Shown one piece after another: positions 54,108 to 62,081 of a stretch of 64,000 nt of DNA. The stretch's first letter is position 1. Every line of letters starts with the position of its first letter. Under the pieces are notes generated by a model. That model searched no databases, was not told the DNA's origin, and saw only the letters and a list, made by a program, of their open reading frames with translations. A program made the translations under genes and the position numbers. The DNA is taken from NCBI RefSeq assembly GCF_020532555.1, contig NZ_JAJBBR010000009.1:1-64000 (forward strand). Direction: 5' to 3'. This DNA comes from Microvirga lenta. GTDB lineage: Bacteria > Pseudomonadota > Alphaproteobacteria > Rhizobiales > Beijerinckiaceae.

Positions 54108-54929
54108 ATGAAGCTCAGAGCCAACCTCCTGATTGGAGGCGTGCTTTTCGCCGGTGTAGTCATTGCCGGAATCTTCGCTCCCTGGCTGGCTCACACCGAC
54201 CCGGTGATGGATGCCAATCTGATGTATGCGGAGGAGCCGCCTGGCCAGGAATTCTGGTTCGGCACCGATGCCCAAGGTCGCGATATCTATAGTCGTGTTC
54301 TCTACGGAGCTCGTATTTCGCTCACGGTCGGCATCGTGTCGCAGCTCATCAATACCGTCATCGGCGTGTGCCTCGGTCTTTCCGCCGGCTACTGGGGTGG
54401 CTGGTGGGACGACTTTGTGAATGGCCTGACCAACATGATGCTGGCCATTCCCTCCCTGATCTTCGCTCTTGCAATCATGGCGATCCTGAACCCTGGATTG
54501 ACGAGCTTGTTGATCGCGCTCGGCCTCACGAACTGGTCGTTTACCTGCCGGCTCGCGCGCGCATCGGCTCTCTCGCTGAAGAGCCAAGGCTATGTGCAGG
54601 CGGCAAAGGTGCTGGGATATGGTGATCTGCGCATCATGCTGACGCAGCTCCTGCCCAATATGCTCGGTCCCATCATCGTCATCGGCACCCTCGGCATGGG
54701 CGGTGCGGTGCTCGCCGAAGCTGCGCTGTCCTTCCTTGGCCTCGGCATCCGCCCACCTTACCCCAGCTGGGGCAGCATGTTGTCGGATGCCCGGGATCAG
54801 ATCACTACGGCCCCATGGATCTCTATTTTCCCCGGGCTCGCGATTTTCATGACCGTCTTGGGCTTGAACCTGCTAGGTGACGGGCTGCGCGATATCCTCG
54901 ATCCTCAAGCGAGGGCACGACGCGCATGA
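54108..54929 (+). CDS. ABC transporter permease, DppC-like
   Basis: 273-residue partner permease. An N-terminal span is followed by the DppC block HTDPVMDANLM and FGTDAQGRDIYSRVLYGARI, then five more spans and the EAA loop (YVQAAKVLGYGDLRIMLTQL). GAGG lies before the ATG. Its stop overlaps the ATPase start by four bases (ATGA), indicating coupling. Confidence 0.95.
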   Translation: MKLRANLLIGGVLFAGVVIAGIFAPWLAHTDPVMDANLMYAEEPPGQEFWFGTDAQGRDIYSRVLYGARISLTVGIVSQLINTVIGVCLGLSAGYWGGWWDDFVNGLTNMMLAIPSLIFALAIMAILNPGLTSLLIALGLTNWSFTCRLARASALSLKSQGYVQAAKVLGYGDLRIMLTQLLPNMLGPIIVIGTLGMGGAVLAEAALSFLGLGIRPPYPSWGSMLSDARDQITTAPWISIFPGLAIFMTVLGLNLLGDGLRDILDPQARARRA

Positions 54930-55906
54930 CGGCTAAACCCCTTCTCGAGGTTGAGAACCTCAGGATCGATCTTGCTCTCGGCAACAAGAAGTTTGCCGCC
55001 GTGCAGGATGTCTCCTTCACGATCGGGCACGGTGAGACGCTGGGACTCGTCGGTGAGTCTGGCTGCGGCAAAAGCATCACCGCTCTGGCGCTCATCGGCC
55101 TCCTGCGTGATCCGCTCGCCATTGGTGGTGGAACCATTCGCTTCGATGGACGCGAGATCCAAAGCCTTTCAGCTTCCGAGATGCGGAAACTGCGTGGCAA
55201 TCGCATTTCGATGATCTTTCAGGAGCCGATGACGGCGCTCAACCCCCTGTCTCCCGTGGGGAGGCAGATCGCGGAAATGTTCGTGCTGCACAAAGGGGCC
55301 AGCTGGCGGGAGGCCGAGCGGCTCGCTGTCGAGGCGCTGGCAAGCGTGCGGGTTCCGGCACCGGACCGGAGGGTCGAAGATTACCCTCATCAACTGTCCG
55401 GCGGCATGCGCCAGCGGGTCATGATTGCGATTGCCTTGGCCTGCGGGCCGGATCTTCTGCTCGCGGACGAGCCGACGACAGCCCTGGACGTGACGGTTCA
55501 GGCCGAGATACTCGACCTTATCCGTGACCTGTCCGCCGCCAAGGGAACGGCGGTGCTGATGATCAGCCACGATCTGGGCCTGATCGCGAATATGTGTCGC
55601 CGGGTCGGAGTCATGTACGCGGGAAAGCTCGTTGAGGAACGTGCTGCCGAGGATGTGTTCCGGGCTCCGAGCCACCCTTACACAAGTGGGCTCGTAGCCT
55701 CCCTGCCGCTGCTCGGTGCAAGGGCTCGGCATGGCCGGCAACGTCTCAAGGAAATTTCTGGCGTCGTTCCACCCGTTGCGGCATTTCCGACCGGGTGTCG
55801 CTTCAATCCCCGTTGCTACGCGGCCAGCGATATCTGCAGAGCCAACGATCCTGCAGCGACCCCACTGAACAGTGGCGGTTTCGTACGGTGCCACCATCAT
55901 GAATGA
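54926..55906 (+). CDS. ABC transporter ATP-binding protein, DppD-like
   Basis: 326-residue ATPase. Walker [10 protein letters not shown]-loop [14 protein letters not shown], signature [15 protein letters not shown], Walker [13 protein letters not shown] and the H-loop [12 protein letters not shown] are intact. The C-terminal oligopeptide-transporter domain carries [20 protein letters not shown], the cysteine cluster that binds an iron-sulfur centre in DppD/OppD. Overlaps both neighbours by a few bases. Confidence 0.95.
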   Translation: MTAKPLLEVENLRIDLALGNKKFAAVQDVSFTIGHGETLGLVGESGCGKSITALALIGLLRDPLAIGGGTIRFDGREIQSLSASEMRKLRGNRISMIFQEPMTALNPLSPVGRQIAEMFVLHKGASWREAERLAVEALASVRVPAPDRRVEDYPHQLSGGMRQRVMIAIALACGPDLLLADEPTTALDVTVQAEILDLIRDLSAAKGTAVLMISHDLGLIANMCRRVGVMYAGKLVEERAAEDVFRAPSHPYTSGLVASLPLLGARARHGRQRLKEISGVVPPVAAFPTGCRFNPRCYAASDICRANDPAATPLNSGGFVRCHHHE

Positions 55907-56906
55907 AAACACTGGCGATACGATCCTGAGGATTGAGGATCTCGCGGTCCACTTTCCGCTTGGCGGCGGCTTGTTCGGCGGACCGAGGCGGCTCCTGCAT
56001 GCAGTGGATGGCGTCGATCTGGAGTTGAAGCGCGGCGAGTGCCTTGGCCTTGTCGGAGAGTCCGGTTGCGGAAAGTCGACCCTTGCGCTGTCCATTCTGG
56101 GACTTCAGGCGCCGACCCGTGGGCGGATCATCCTTGATGGTCAGGATGTTTCAGGAGCGAGTGCGGGGCGGAAGGCGAGGGCGCGCATTGCCCAAATGGT
56201 GTTCCAGGATCCGTATTCCTCGCTCAATCCCCGTCAGACAGTACGCAGGACCCTCGAAGCTCCCCTCCGCCTCCACGGCATTTCGGCATCAAGCGAGATC
56301 GAGGGGCGCGTGGCCGATATTCTCAAGCGGGTCGGTTTGAGGCCGGAGCATGCCGAAAGGTATCCGCATGAGTTCTCGGGAGGGCAGCGTCAGCGCATCG
56401 GCATCGCGCGCGCACTGATCCTGGAGCCGAAGATCATCATCCTGGACGAGCCGGTATCTGCACTCGACGTCTCCATTCGGGCGCAGATCATCAACCTGCT
56501 GCTGGAGCTCAAGGAAACGCTTGGCCTCTCCTACATCATGATCAGCCACGATCTCGGTGTGGTCGAACACATGAGCGACCGGGTCGCTGTCATGTATCTC
56601 GGTCGTATCGTAGAGACGGGAGGCTGGGAGGAAATCTTCACGAATCCGCAGCATCCGTACACGCGGGCCCTCATTTCGGCGATTCCGGACCCGTTCAGAC
56701 GCAGCAGGGGAGCGAAGATCACGGGTGAGATTCCAAACCCGCTCGACCTCCCTACCGGTTGCAGCTTCCACCCACGCTGCCCTGAGGCGCGGGATATTTG
56801 CCGCGCGCCTTCAACACCCGAGTTTCGCCAGGTTGGGAAAGGGCATCTTGTCCGATGCCGACGTGTTGGCGAAATCGGGATGCCGGAGAAGGCACTGCTC
56901 GCGTGA
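55899..56906 (+). CDS. ABC transporter ATP-binding protein, DppF-like
   Basis: 335-residue second ATPase. Walker [11 protein letters not shown]-loop FQDPYSSLNPRQTV, signature FSGGQRQRIGIARAL, Walker B IIILDEPVSALD, and the C-terminal TGCSFHPRCPEARDICRA cysteine block. ATG at 55899 overlaps the DppD-like stop by eight bases. Completes a canonical receptor-B-C-D-F importer. Confidence 0.95.
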   Translation: MNENTGDTILRIEDLAVHFPLGGGLFGGPRRLLHAVDGVDLELKRGECLGLVGESGCGKSTLALSILGLQAPTRGRIILDGQDVSGASAGRKARARIAQMVFQDPYSSLNPRQTVRRTLEAPLRLHGISASSEIEGRVADILKRVGLRPEHAERYPHEFSGGQRQRIGIARALILEPKIIILDEPVSALDVSIRAQIINLLLELKETLGLSYIMISHDLGVVEHMSDRVAVMYLGRIVETGGWEEIFTNPQHPYTRALISAIPDPFRRSRGAKITGEIPNPLDLPTGCSFHPRCPEARDICRAPSTPEFRQVGKGHLVRCRRVGEIGMPEKALLA

Positions 56907-56973
56907 AACCGAAAGACAAGAGCCGGCTGCGTGACGGCAGGTGGTGGACGTTGCTCTTCGAGAGAGACCTGCG

Positions 56974-58494
56974 ATGACGCGCATTCCAAGAATTTATGTT
57001 CGTGCTCCTCGTTCTGGGGAGGCGCCTCACCTCGCTACGCTTACAATCGGGGACTGGACCATCCCGTGCACCATCGGATCTGAAGGGCTCGTTCAGGCCT
57101 CGTTGAAGCGCGAGGGCGACAAGCGGACGCCCATCGGTGTTTTCCCGCTCCGCTATGGGCTTTTCGACCAGACTACGCTGCCCGACTTTCCGCGCGATCT
57201 CGCGTTTCCCTTCGTGCCCTTGTCGGACGATATGGTCTGGGAAGAGGAGGGGCCCGACTATAACCGGCTCGTCTTCTCGCCGAACGATGAACGCATGAAC
57301 GAGAGGTTGGTCCGGCACCGGAGCGAGCGTCTTTTCGACGTGATCGTGCCGATAGGTTTCAACGACTCCATTCCTGAATTCGGGCGCGGTAGCGCCATTT
57401 TCATCCATGCTGCCCGTCCCGATATGAGCGGCACCGCGGGATGCGTCGGCGTTCCCCGGGAAAAGATGCTCGACTTTGCTCGGCGGCTGGAGCCCGGGAT
57501 GGTCATCGATGTCGATTTCGCTGAGACAACGGCGTTCCCAGCCTCCGATCCGGAGGGGCCACTGGAGACGGTGCGCTTCATCGGCATTCAGCCTGGTCCG
57601 AAACTCCTCGTGATGGGTGCGGTCCACGGCAACGAGCCGTGCGGGACACAGGCCATTCTGCGTGCGATTTCCGATTGCCGCACTGGAAAGCTGGCAATCC
57701 GCAGGGGCGAAGTGACGTTCCTGCCGGTCGCTAATCTGAAGGCCTATCGCCAGCGAACCAGGGAAGGCGACCGGAACCTGAACCGCGATCTGCGCGAGAA
57801 GACGATCCCCGAGGACTATGAAGACCGTATCGGCAATCGCCTCTGTGCACTTTTGCGGGAGAATGAGGTTCTGCTCGATATCCACTCGTTCAGAGGTGCC
57901 GGCGAACCATTTGTTTTTGCCGGGCCGCTCAATAATTCCGGTCCTGTGGAGCCATTTCGGTTCGCGGAGGCTGAAGGTGAGCTCGCTGCGAGGCTTGGAA
58001 CGACGGTCGTCATCCATGGCTGGCTTGAAGTGTATGGGCGCTTCCTGAAGGAACGCATTCGGCTCGGCTATTCCAACAGGGCCAGTTCCGAAGGTGTCGG
58101 CACGACGGAATACATGCGCTTTTCAGGCGGGTATGGCGTGACATTGGAATGCGGTTCGCATGACGATCCCAAGGCGGTCGAGGTTGGTTATTCGGCCATC
58201 GTCAGCGCCCTAGCCCATCTCGGCCTCGTCGATGCGCCCGTCCCTAAGGTCACGGCGAACACTGTCATCCAGATCGTCGACGTTCTGATCTGCGAGGCCG
58301 AAGGGGATCGGCTTGAGGGGAATTGGAGGACAGGGGACGCAATAGCGGAGGGGCAAGCCCTGGTCAGAAGGGGCGCGGGGGAGGTTCTGACCGCGCCGCG
58401 TGACGGGTTCATTATCTTTCCGAACGCGAGCGCCAAGCCCGGGGACGGCTTGTGCTATTTCGGCGTGGCGAGCTCCCGCGTTCTGGCCTCATAG
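56974..58494 (+). CDS. Fusion of YkuD (L,D-transpeptidase-like) and AstE/AspA-like zinc deacylase domains
   Basis: 506 residues with two catalytic domains. The N-terminal part (about 5-185) is a COG3786-type YkuD domain: KRTPIGVFPLRYG, DYNRLVF, GSAIFIHAARPDMSGTAGCV, with likely His145 and Cys157. The C-terminal part (about 195-410) matches succinylglutamate desuccinylase/aspartoacylase: MGAVHGNEPCG (zinc ligands His218, Glu221), DRNLNRDL (268 region), LLDIHSF (His304) and TLECG (Glu392), followed by a small beta-rich end. No signal peptide, so both domains face the cytosol, unusual for YkuD. ATG 56974 follows GAGAGAG. Last gene of the dipeptide-type ABC operon. I do not know a described protein with this fusion. 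Confidence 0.85.
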   Translation: MTRIPRIYVRAPRSGEAPHLATLTIGDWTIPCTIGSEGLVQASLKREGDKRTPIGVFPLRYGLFDQTTLPDFPRDLAFPFVPLSDDMVWEEEGPDYNRLVFSPNDERMNERLVRHRSERLFDVIVPIGFNDSIPEFGRGSAIFIHAARPDMSGTAGCVGVPREKMLDFARRLEPGMVIDVDFAETTAFPASDPEGPLETVRFIGIQPGPKLLVMGAVHGNEPCGTQAILRAISDCRTGKLAIRRGEVTFLPVANLKAYRQRTREGDRNLNRDLREKTIPEDYEDRIGNRLCALLRENEVLLDIHSFRGAGEPFVFAGPLNNSGPVEPFRFAEAEGELAARLGTTVVIHGWLEVYGRFLKERIRLGYSNRASSEGVGTTEYMRFSGGYGVTLECGSHDDPKAVEVGYSAIVSALAHLGLVDAPVPKVTANTVIQIVDVLICEAEGDRLEGNWRTGDAIAEGQALVRRGAGEVLTAPRDGFIIFPNASAKPGDGLCYFGVASSRVLAS

Positions 58495-58549
58495 GCGCTG
58501 AGCTCCTGGAAACGGCACTTCCTTTCGCACCTGTGGCAATACGGCATTT

Positions 58550-58563
58550 AGGTATATATACCT
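58550..58563. promoter_or_regulatory. Perfect 14-bp palindrome upstream of second ftsH-like gene
   Basis: AGGTATATATACCT, AT-rich in a GC-rich region, 112 bases before the FtsH-like start. Downstream are two copies of CATTTCGC (58586 and 58604), 18 bases apart. Together these look like a regulated promoter. Confidence 0.35.
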
Positions 58564-58674
58564 CTGTCCTGAAGGGTAACCGTGCCATTTCGCCGTACTG
58601 CGGCATTTCGCAAAACAGACTAGAGAGCGTCTCAGGGACAGTAAGTCCATACCTGCGCTTTGGGGGCTCGGCCT

Positions 58675-60447
58675 GTGACCATCGTTCTGGAAAAAATAAG
58701 AAGAACGCTTCGTCAGAGAAGCGTGGCCGTTTGTTCGGCAATTCTTGTCGCTCTTGCAGTCGTAACTGCGATTGTTGCACCTCGAATGATGTCGGATCCG
58801 GTTGCCGAGATCACTTATTCCGAGTTTGCACGGGACCTGGGCCTTGGAAAGGTCGAACGGGTGCTGATCGAGGAGGGCGGCTTTACCGTTCATCTCTCCG
58901 ATGAAGAAGCCTTCGTGCGCCTCCCCGGTGATCTCCTGAGCGCCTCCTACCTTGACCGTCTGGCATCGTCCGGCGTGGAGGTGGATTTCGCGAAGCCTGG
59001 GATCGATGCATCCGGTATCGCAGGCTTCGTCGTCCCTCTGGTCCTGGTGGTGGCGGTTCTTGCGCTACTCGCCGTCCAGACGGACTTCAACCCGGCGGCC
59101 CGGTGGCCCCGTGTGATCAGGAACATTCCCGATCGCTTCGACGATGTGGCAGGGCAGAACGAGCCGAAGGCGGAATTGCAGGAAGTCATTGCCTTTCTGC
59201 GGGACTCGGAGGCTTTCACGAAGGTGGGCGCCCGCATTCCGCGAGGCCTTCTTATGGTCGGCCCTCCTGGGACAGGCAAAACACTCATCGCAAAGGCGTT
59301 GGCCGGCGAGGCGGGTGTCTCGTTCTTGGCCGTTTCTGGCAGCGATTTCTCGGCCCCACTCATCGGCATCGCCAAGAGCCGCGTTTCGAAGCTGTTCCAG
59401 CAAGCACGCAAGCGGGCCCCGTGTCTGATCTTCATCGACGAGATCGATGCCATCGGGCGCAAGCGAGGGGGAGGGGGATCCGCTGCCGACCGCGAGTTCG
59501 AGTCGACCCTGAATCAACTCCTTGTCGAGATGGACGGGTTCAACACGACGGCTGGAGTCATCGTCATCGGGGCGACCAACCGTGTTGATGTGCTCGATCC
59601 GGCCCTTCTGCGTCCTGGCCGCTTCGACCGCCAGGTTCATATCGGCCTTCCCGATATTGCGGGAAGGGAGGCGATTCTTCAGGTTCACGCCCGAAAAGTA
59701 ACACTCGCAGAGAGTGTCGACCTGAGTTCCATTGCCAAGGGTACGCCCGGCTTCTCCGGTGCCGACCTCGGCAATCTGCTGAACGAGGCCGCCATTTTCG
59801 CTGCACGTGAAGGTAACCTCGCCATCACTCGTGAAAATCTGGAGGCGGCCCGCAACAAGGTCATCATGGGCCTGGAGAGACGATCCCTCGCCGTCACCCG
59901 CGAGGAGCGCAGGCTAGTCGCCGTGCACGAGGCGGGCCACGCCCTCTGTGCCTGCCTGACGCCTGGATCCGACAAGGTTCATAGCGCAACCATCGTGCCT
60001 CATGGACAGGCTCTAGGTCTGGTCATGCGCCTGCCGGATCATGACCGTCACTGCATTCCTGTCGAGAAGCTCGAGGCGGATCTGATCGTTGCTATGGGCG
60101 GCCGGGCTGCCGAGGAAATCGTGTTCGGCCCCAAGAGGGTTACGACCGGCGCGGCCAGCGATATTGCTCATGCTACGGACATTGCGCGAAGAATGGTCAC
60201 CGAATGGGGTATGAGCTCTGCCATTGGCATGGTTCGGGTTTCGCGATCGAACGACAGCTTTCCCCCAGAGGTGGAGCGCGAAATCCGCCGGATTATCGAA
60301 GAGATGTATGCTGCCGCCAAAACGTGCATCGAACACAATCGAGGCGCGCTGGACACTCTCGTGGAGGCGCTGCTGGAGCGCGAAACGATTGATGGCGATG
60401 AGGTTCGTCGCATCGTTTCTCTGGCGGACGAGCGGATGGCCGCTTAA
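58675..60447 (+). CDS. Divergent FtsH-like AAA+ zinc metalloprotease
   Basis: 590-residue second FtsH. Two N-terminal spans flank a short periplasmic part (about 15-36 and 115-134). Then come the AAA module with Walker A GPPGTGKT (196-203), Walker B LIFIDEID, LLRPGRFDRQVHI, and the peptidase with HEAGH (418-422), GGRAAEEIVFG and TEWGMS. The pore loop, normally MFVG followed by GASRVRD, reads APLIGIAKSRVSK, so the conserved aromatic Phe is replaced by Leu229. It is also about 50 residues shorter than usual at the C terminus. GTG at 58675 with GGGGG upstream; a TTG at 58660 is also open. Probably a specialised paralogue. Confidence 0.9.
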   Translation: MTIVLEKIRRTLRQRSVAVCSAILVALAVVTAIVAPRMMSDPVAEITYSEFARDLGLGKVERVLIEEGGFTVHLSDEEAFVRLPGDLLSASYLDRLASSGVEVDFAKPGIDASGIAGFVVPLVLVVAVLALLAVQTDFNPAARWPRVIRNIPDRFDDVAGQNEPKAELQEVIAFLRDSEAFTKVGARIPRGLLMVGPPGTGKTLIAKALAGEAGVSFLAVSGSDFSAPLIGIAKSRVSKLFQQARKRAPCLIFIDEIDAIGRKRGGGGSAADREFESTLNQLLVEMDGFNTTAGVIVIGATNRVDVLDPALLRPGRFDRQVHIGLPDIAGREAILQVHARKVTLAESVDLSSIAKGTPGFSGADLGNLLNEAAIFAAREGNLAITRENLEAARNKVIMGLERRSLAVTREERRLVAVHEAGHALCACLTPGSDKVHSATIVPHGQALGLVMRLPDHDRHCIPVEKLEADLIVAMGGRAAEEIVFGPKRVTTGAASDIAHATDIARRMVTEWGMSSAIGMVRVSRSNDSFPPEVEREIRRIIEEMYAAAKTCIEHNRGALDTLVEALLERETIDGDEVRRIVSLADERMAA

Positions 60448-60504
60448 GCCTCCGCAAAAGACGCACCCTTAGATGGCATAGCATTCGAGCAGACCATGTT
60501 GCTC

Positions 60505-60542
60505 ACGAGCGCGGGGCGGAACATATTCCGCCCCGCGCTCGT
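60505..60542 (+). terminator. GC-rich hairpin after second ftsH-like gene
   Basis: 17-bp perfect stem (60505-60521 with 60526-60542), loop CATA, 58 bases past the stop codon. No T-tract follows, so it may be a terminator of the weak-tail type or a 3'-end stabiliser. Confidence 0.6.
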
Positions 60543-60663
60543 TGATGCCCGAGTGTCTTGTTTTTGAGCGCCCGCTTCTTTTCTGGGCAATAAGCCACTT
60601 CGTTTGGCCAGCTCCTGGCAAAGCCTGCCGATTTACGGCCGAGCCTTCCATCGAAACTCATAC

Positions 60664-60678
60664 TGGCACGTTTCTTGC
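60664..60678 (+). promoter_or_regulatory. Sigma-54 (RpoN) promoter for urt operon
   Basis: TGGCACG-TTTC-TTGC matches the -24/-12 consensus TGGCACG-N4-TTGC exactly, with the invariant GG and GC ten bases apart. Transcription would start near 60690, about 40 bases before urtA. This ties urea uptake to nitrogen limitation through an NtrC-type activator. I did not find a clear NtrC site upstream. A short dyad (GCTGCAC-GCG-GTGCAGC, 60693-60709) lies in the leader. Confidence 0.8.
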
Positions 60679-60728
60679 CTATGTCCTTTGGGGCTGCACG
60701 CGGTGCAGCGCACGCAAGGGAGAGGCTG

Positions 60729-62018
60729 ATGTCGGTATGGAATTTGACTCGACGCAACATGTTGGCGCTGGCGGCAGCCGCGCTCGTATCGGGGGGCGCA
60801 GTCGGCTCCGCGACGGCGCAGGAGACGATCAAGGTCGGCGTCCTGCATTCGTTGTCGGGGACGATGGCAATCAGCGAGACGACGCTCAAGGACGTCATGC
60901 TGATGCTCATCGAGGAGCAGAACAGGAAGGGCGGCCTCCTCGGCAAGAAGCTGGAGGCTGTCGTCGTCGATCCGGCGTCGAATTGGCCGCTCTTTGCCGA
61001 GAAGGCTCGCGAGCTCATCAGCAATGAAAAGGTTGCGGCCGTATTCGGCTGCTGGACCTCCGTCTCCCGCAAATCCGTGCTCCCCGTCTTCAAGGAACTC
61101 AACAGCATCCTCTTCTATCCGGTGCAGTACGAGGGCGAGGAGAGCGAAAGGAACGTCTTCTACACGGGTGCGGCGCCAAACCAGCAGGCGATCCCCGCTG
61201 TCGACTACCTTGCCAAGGAAGAAAATGTGGAGCGTTGGGTCCTGGCGGGCACCGACTACGTCTACCCCCGCACGACCAACAAGATTCTCGAAGCATATCT
61301 GAAGTCCAAGGGCGTGAAATCCGAAGACATCATGATCAACTACACGCCGTTCGGTCACTCCGACTGGCAAACCATTGTCGCGGATATTAAGAAATTCGGG
61401 TCCGCCGGCAAAAAGACAGCTGTCGTCTCCACCATTAACGGCGACGCCAACGTGCCGTTCTACAAGGAACTTGCCAACCAGGGCGTCAAGGCGACGGATA
61501 TTCCGGTGGTGGCTTTCTCGGTGGGTGAAGAGGAACTCGCCGGCATCGACACCAAGCCTCTCGTCGGCCACCTTGCGGCCTGGAACTACTTCCAATCCAT
61601 CGACAATGCCGACAACAAGGCCTTCATCGAGAAATGGAAGGCCTTCACCAAGAACGACAAGCGCGTCACCAACGATCCGATGGAGGCCCATGTGGTCGGC
61701 TTCAACATGTGGGTGAAGGCTGTCGAGAAGGCAGGAACGACGGACCCTGACAAGGTGATCGACGCGATCGTAGGCGTCCAGGTCCCAAACCTCACCGGCG
61801 GCGTTTCCGAAATGCTGCCGAACCATCACATCACCAAGCCCGTGTTCATCGGTGAGATCAAGGACGACGGCCAGTTTGATGTGGTGTGGGAAACCGAAGG
61901 TCTCGTGCCAGGCGATGCGTGGTCGAAGTTCCTGGACGGATCCAAGGACCTGATCGCCGACTGGAAAACCCTGAAGTGCGGCAACTACAACACCGTCACG
62001 AGAAAGTGCGGCGCCTAA
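60729..62018 (+). CDS. urtA: Urea ABC transporter substrate-binding protein
   Basis: 429-residue periplasmic urea receptor of the branched-chain-amino-acid-receptor fold. Twin-arginine-like signal (MSVWNLTRRNMLALAAAALV). Diagnostic UrtA blocks: IKVGVLHSLSGTMAISETTL, ASNWPLFAEKARELI, VFGCWTSVSRKSVLPVFKEL, LFYPVQYEGEESERNVFYTG and GTDYVYPRTTNKILEAYL. ATG at 60729 after GGGAGAGG. First gene behind the sigma-54 promoter. Confidence 0.97.
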   Translation: MSVWNLTRRNMLALAAAALVSGGAVGSATAQETIKVGVLHSLSGTMAISETTLKDVMLMLIEEQNRKGGLLGKKLEAVVVDPASNWPLFAEKARELISNEKVAAVFGCWTSVSRKSVLPVFKELNSILFYPVQYEGEESERNVFYTGAAPNQQAIPAVDYLAKEENVERWVLAGTDYVYPRTTNKILEAYLKSKGVKSEDIMINYTPFGHSDWQTIVADIKKFGSAGKKTAVVSTINGDANVPFYKELANQGVKATDIPVVAFSVGEEELAGIDTKPLVGHLAAWNYFQSIDNADNKAFIEKWKAFTKNDKRVTNDPMEAHVVGFNMWVKAVEKAGTTDPDKVIDAIVGVQVPNLTGGVSEMLPNHHITKPVFIGEIKDDGQFDVVWETEGLVPGDAWSKFLDGSKDLIADWKTLKCGNYNTVTRKCGA

Positions 62019-62081
62019 GTTCTTGAACGCCGGGGGCGGTGATCTCTCCGCCCTCGCAGATCCTCCGTTGAAGCATATTTC

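Noticed and set aside
60693-60709. GCTGCAC-GCG-GTGCAGC dyad as an NtrC site
   Set aside because: NtrC sites need seven bases between TGCAC and GTGCA; here there are three, and the dyad lies downstream of the promoter.
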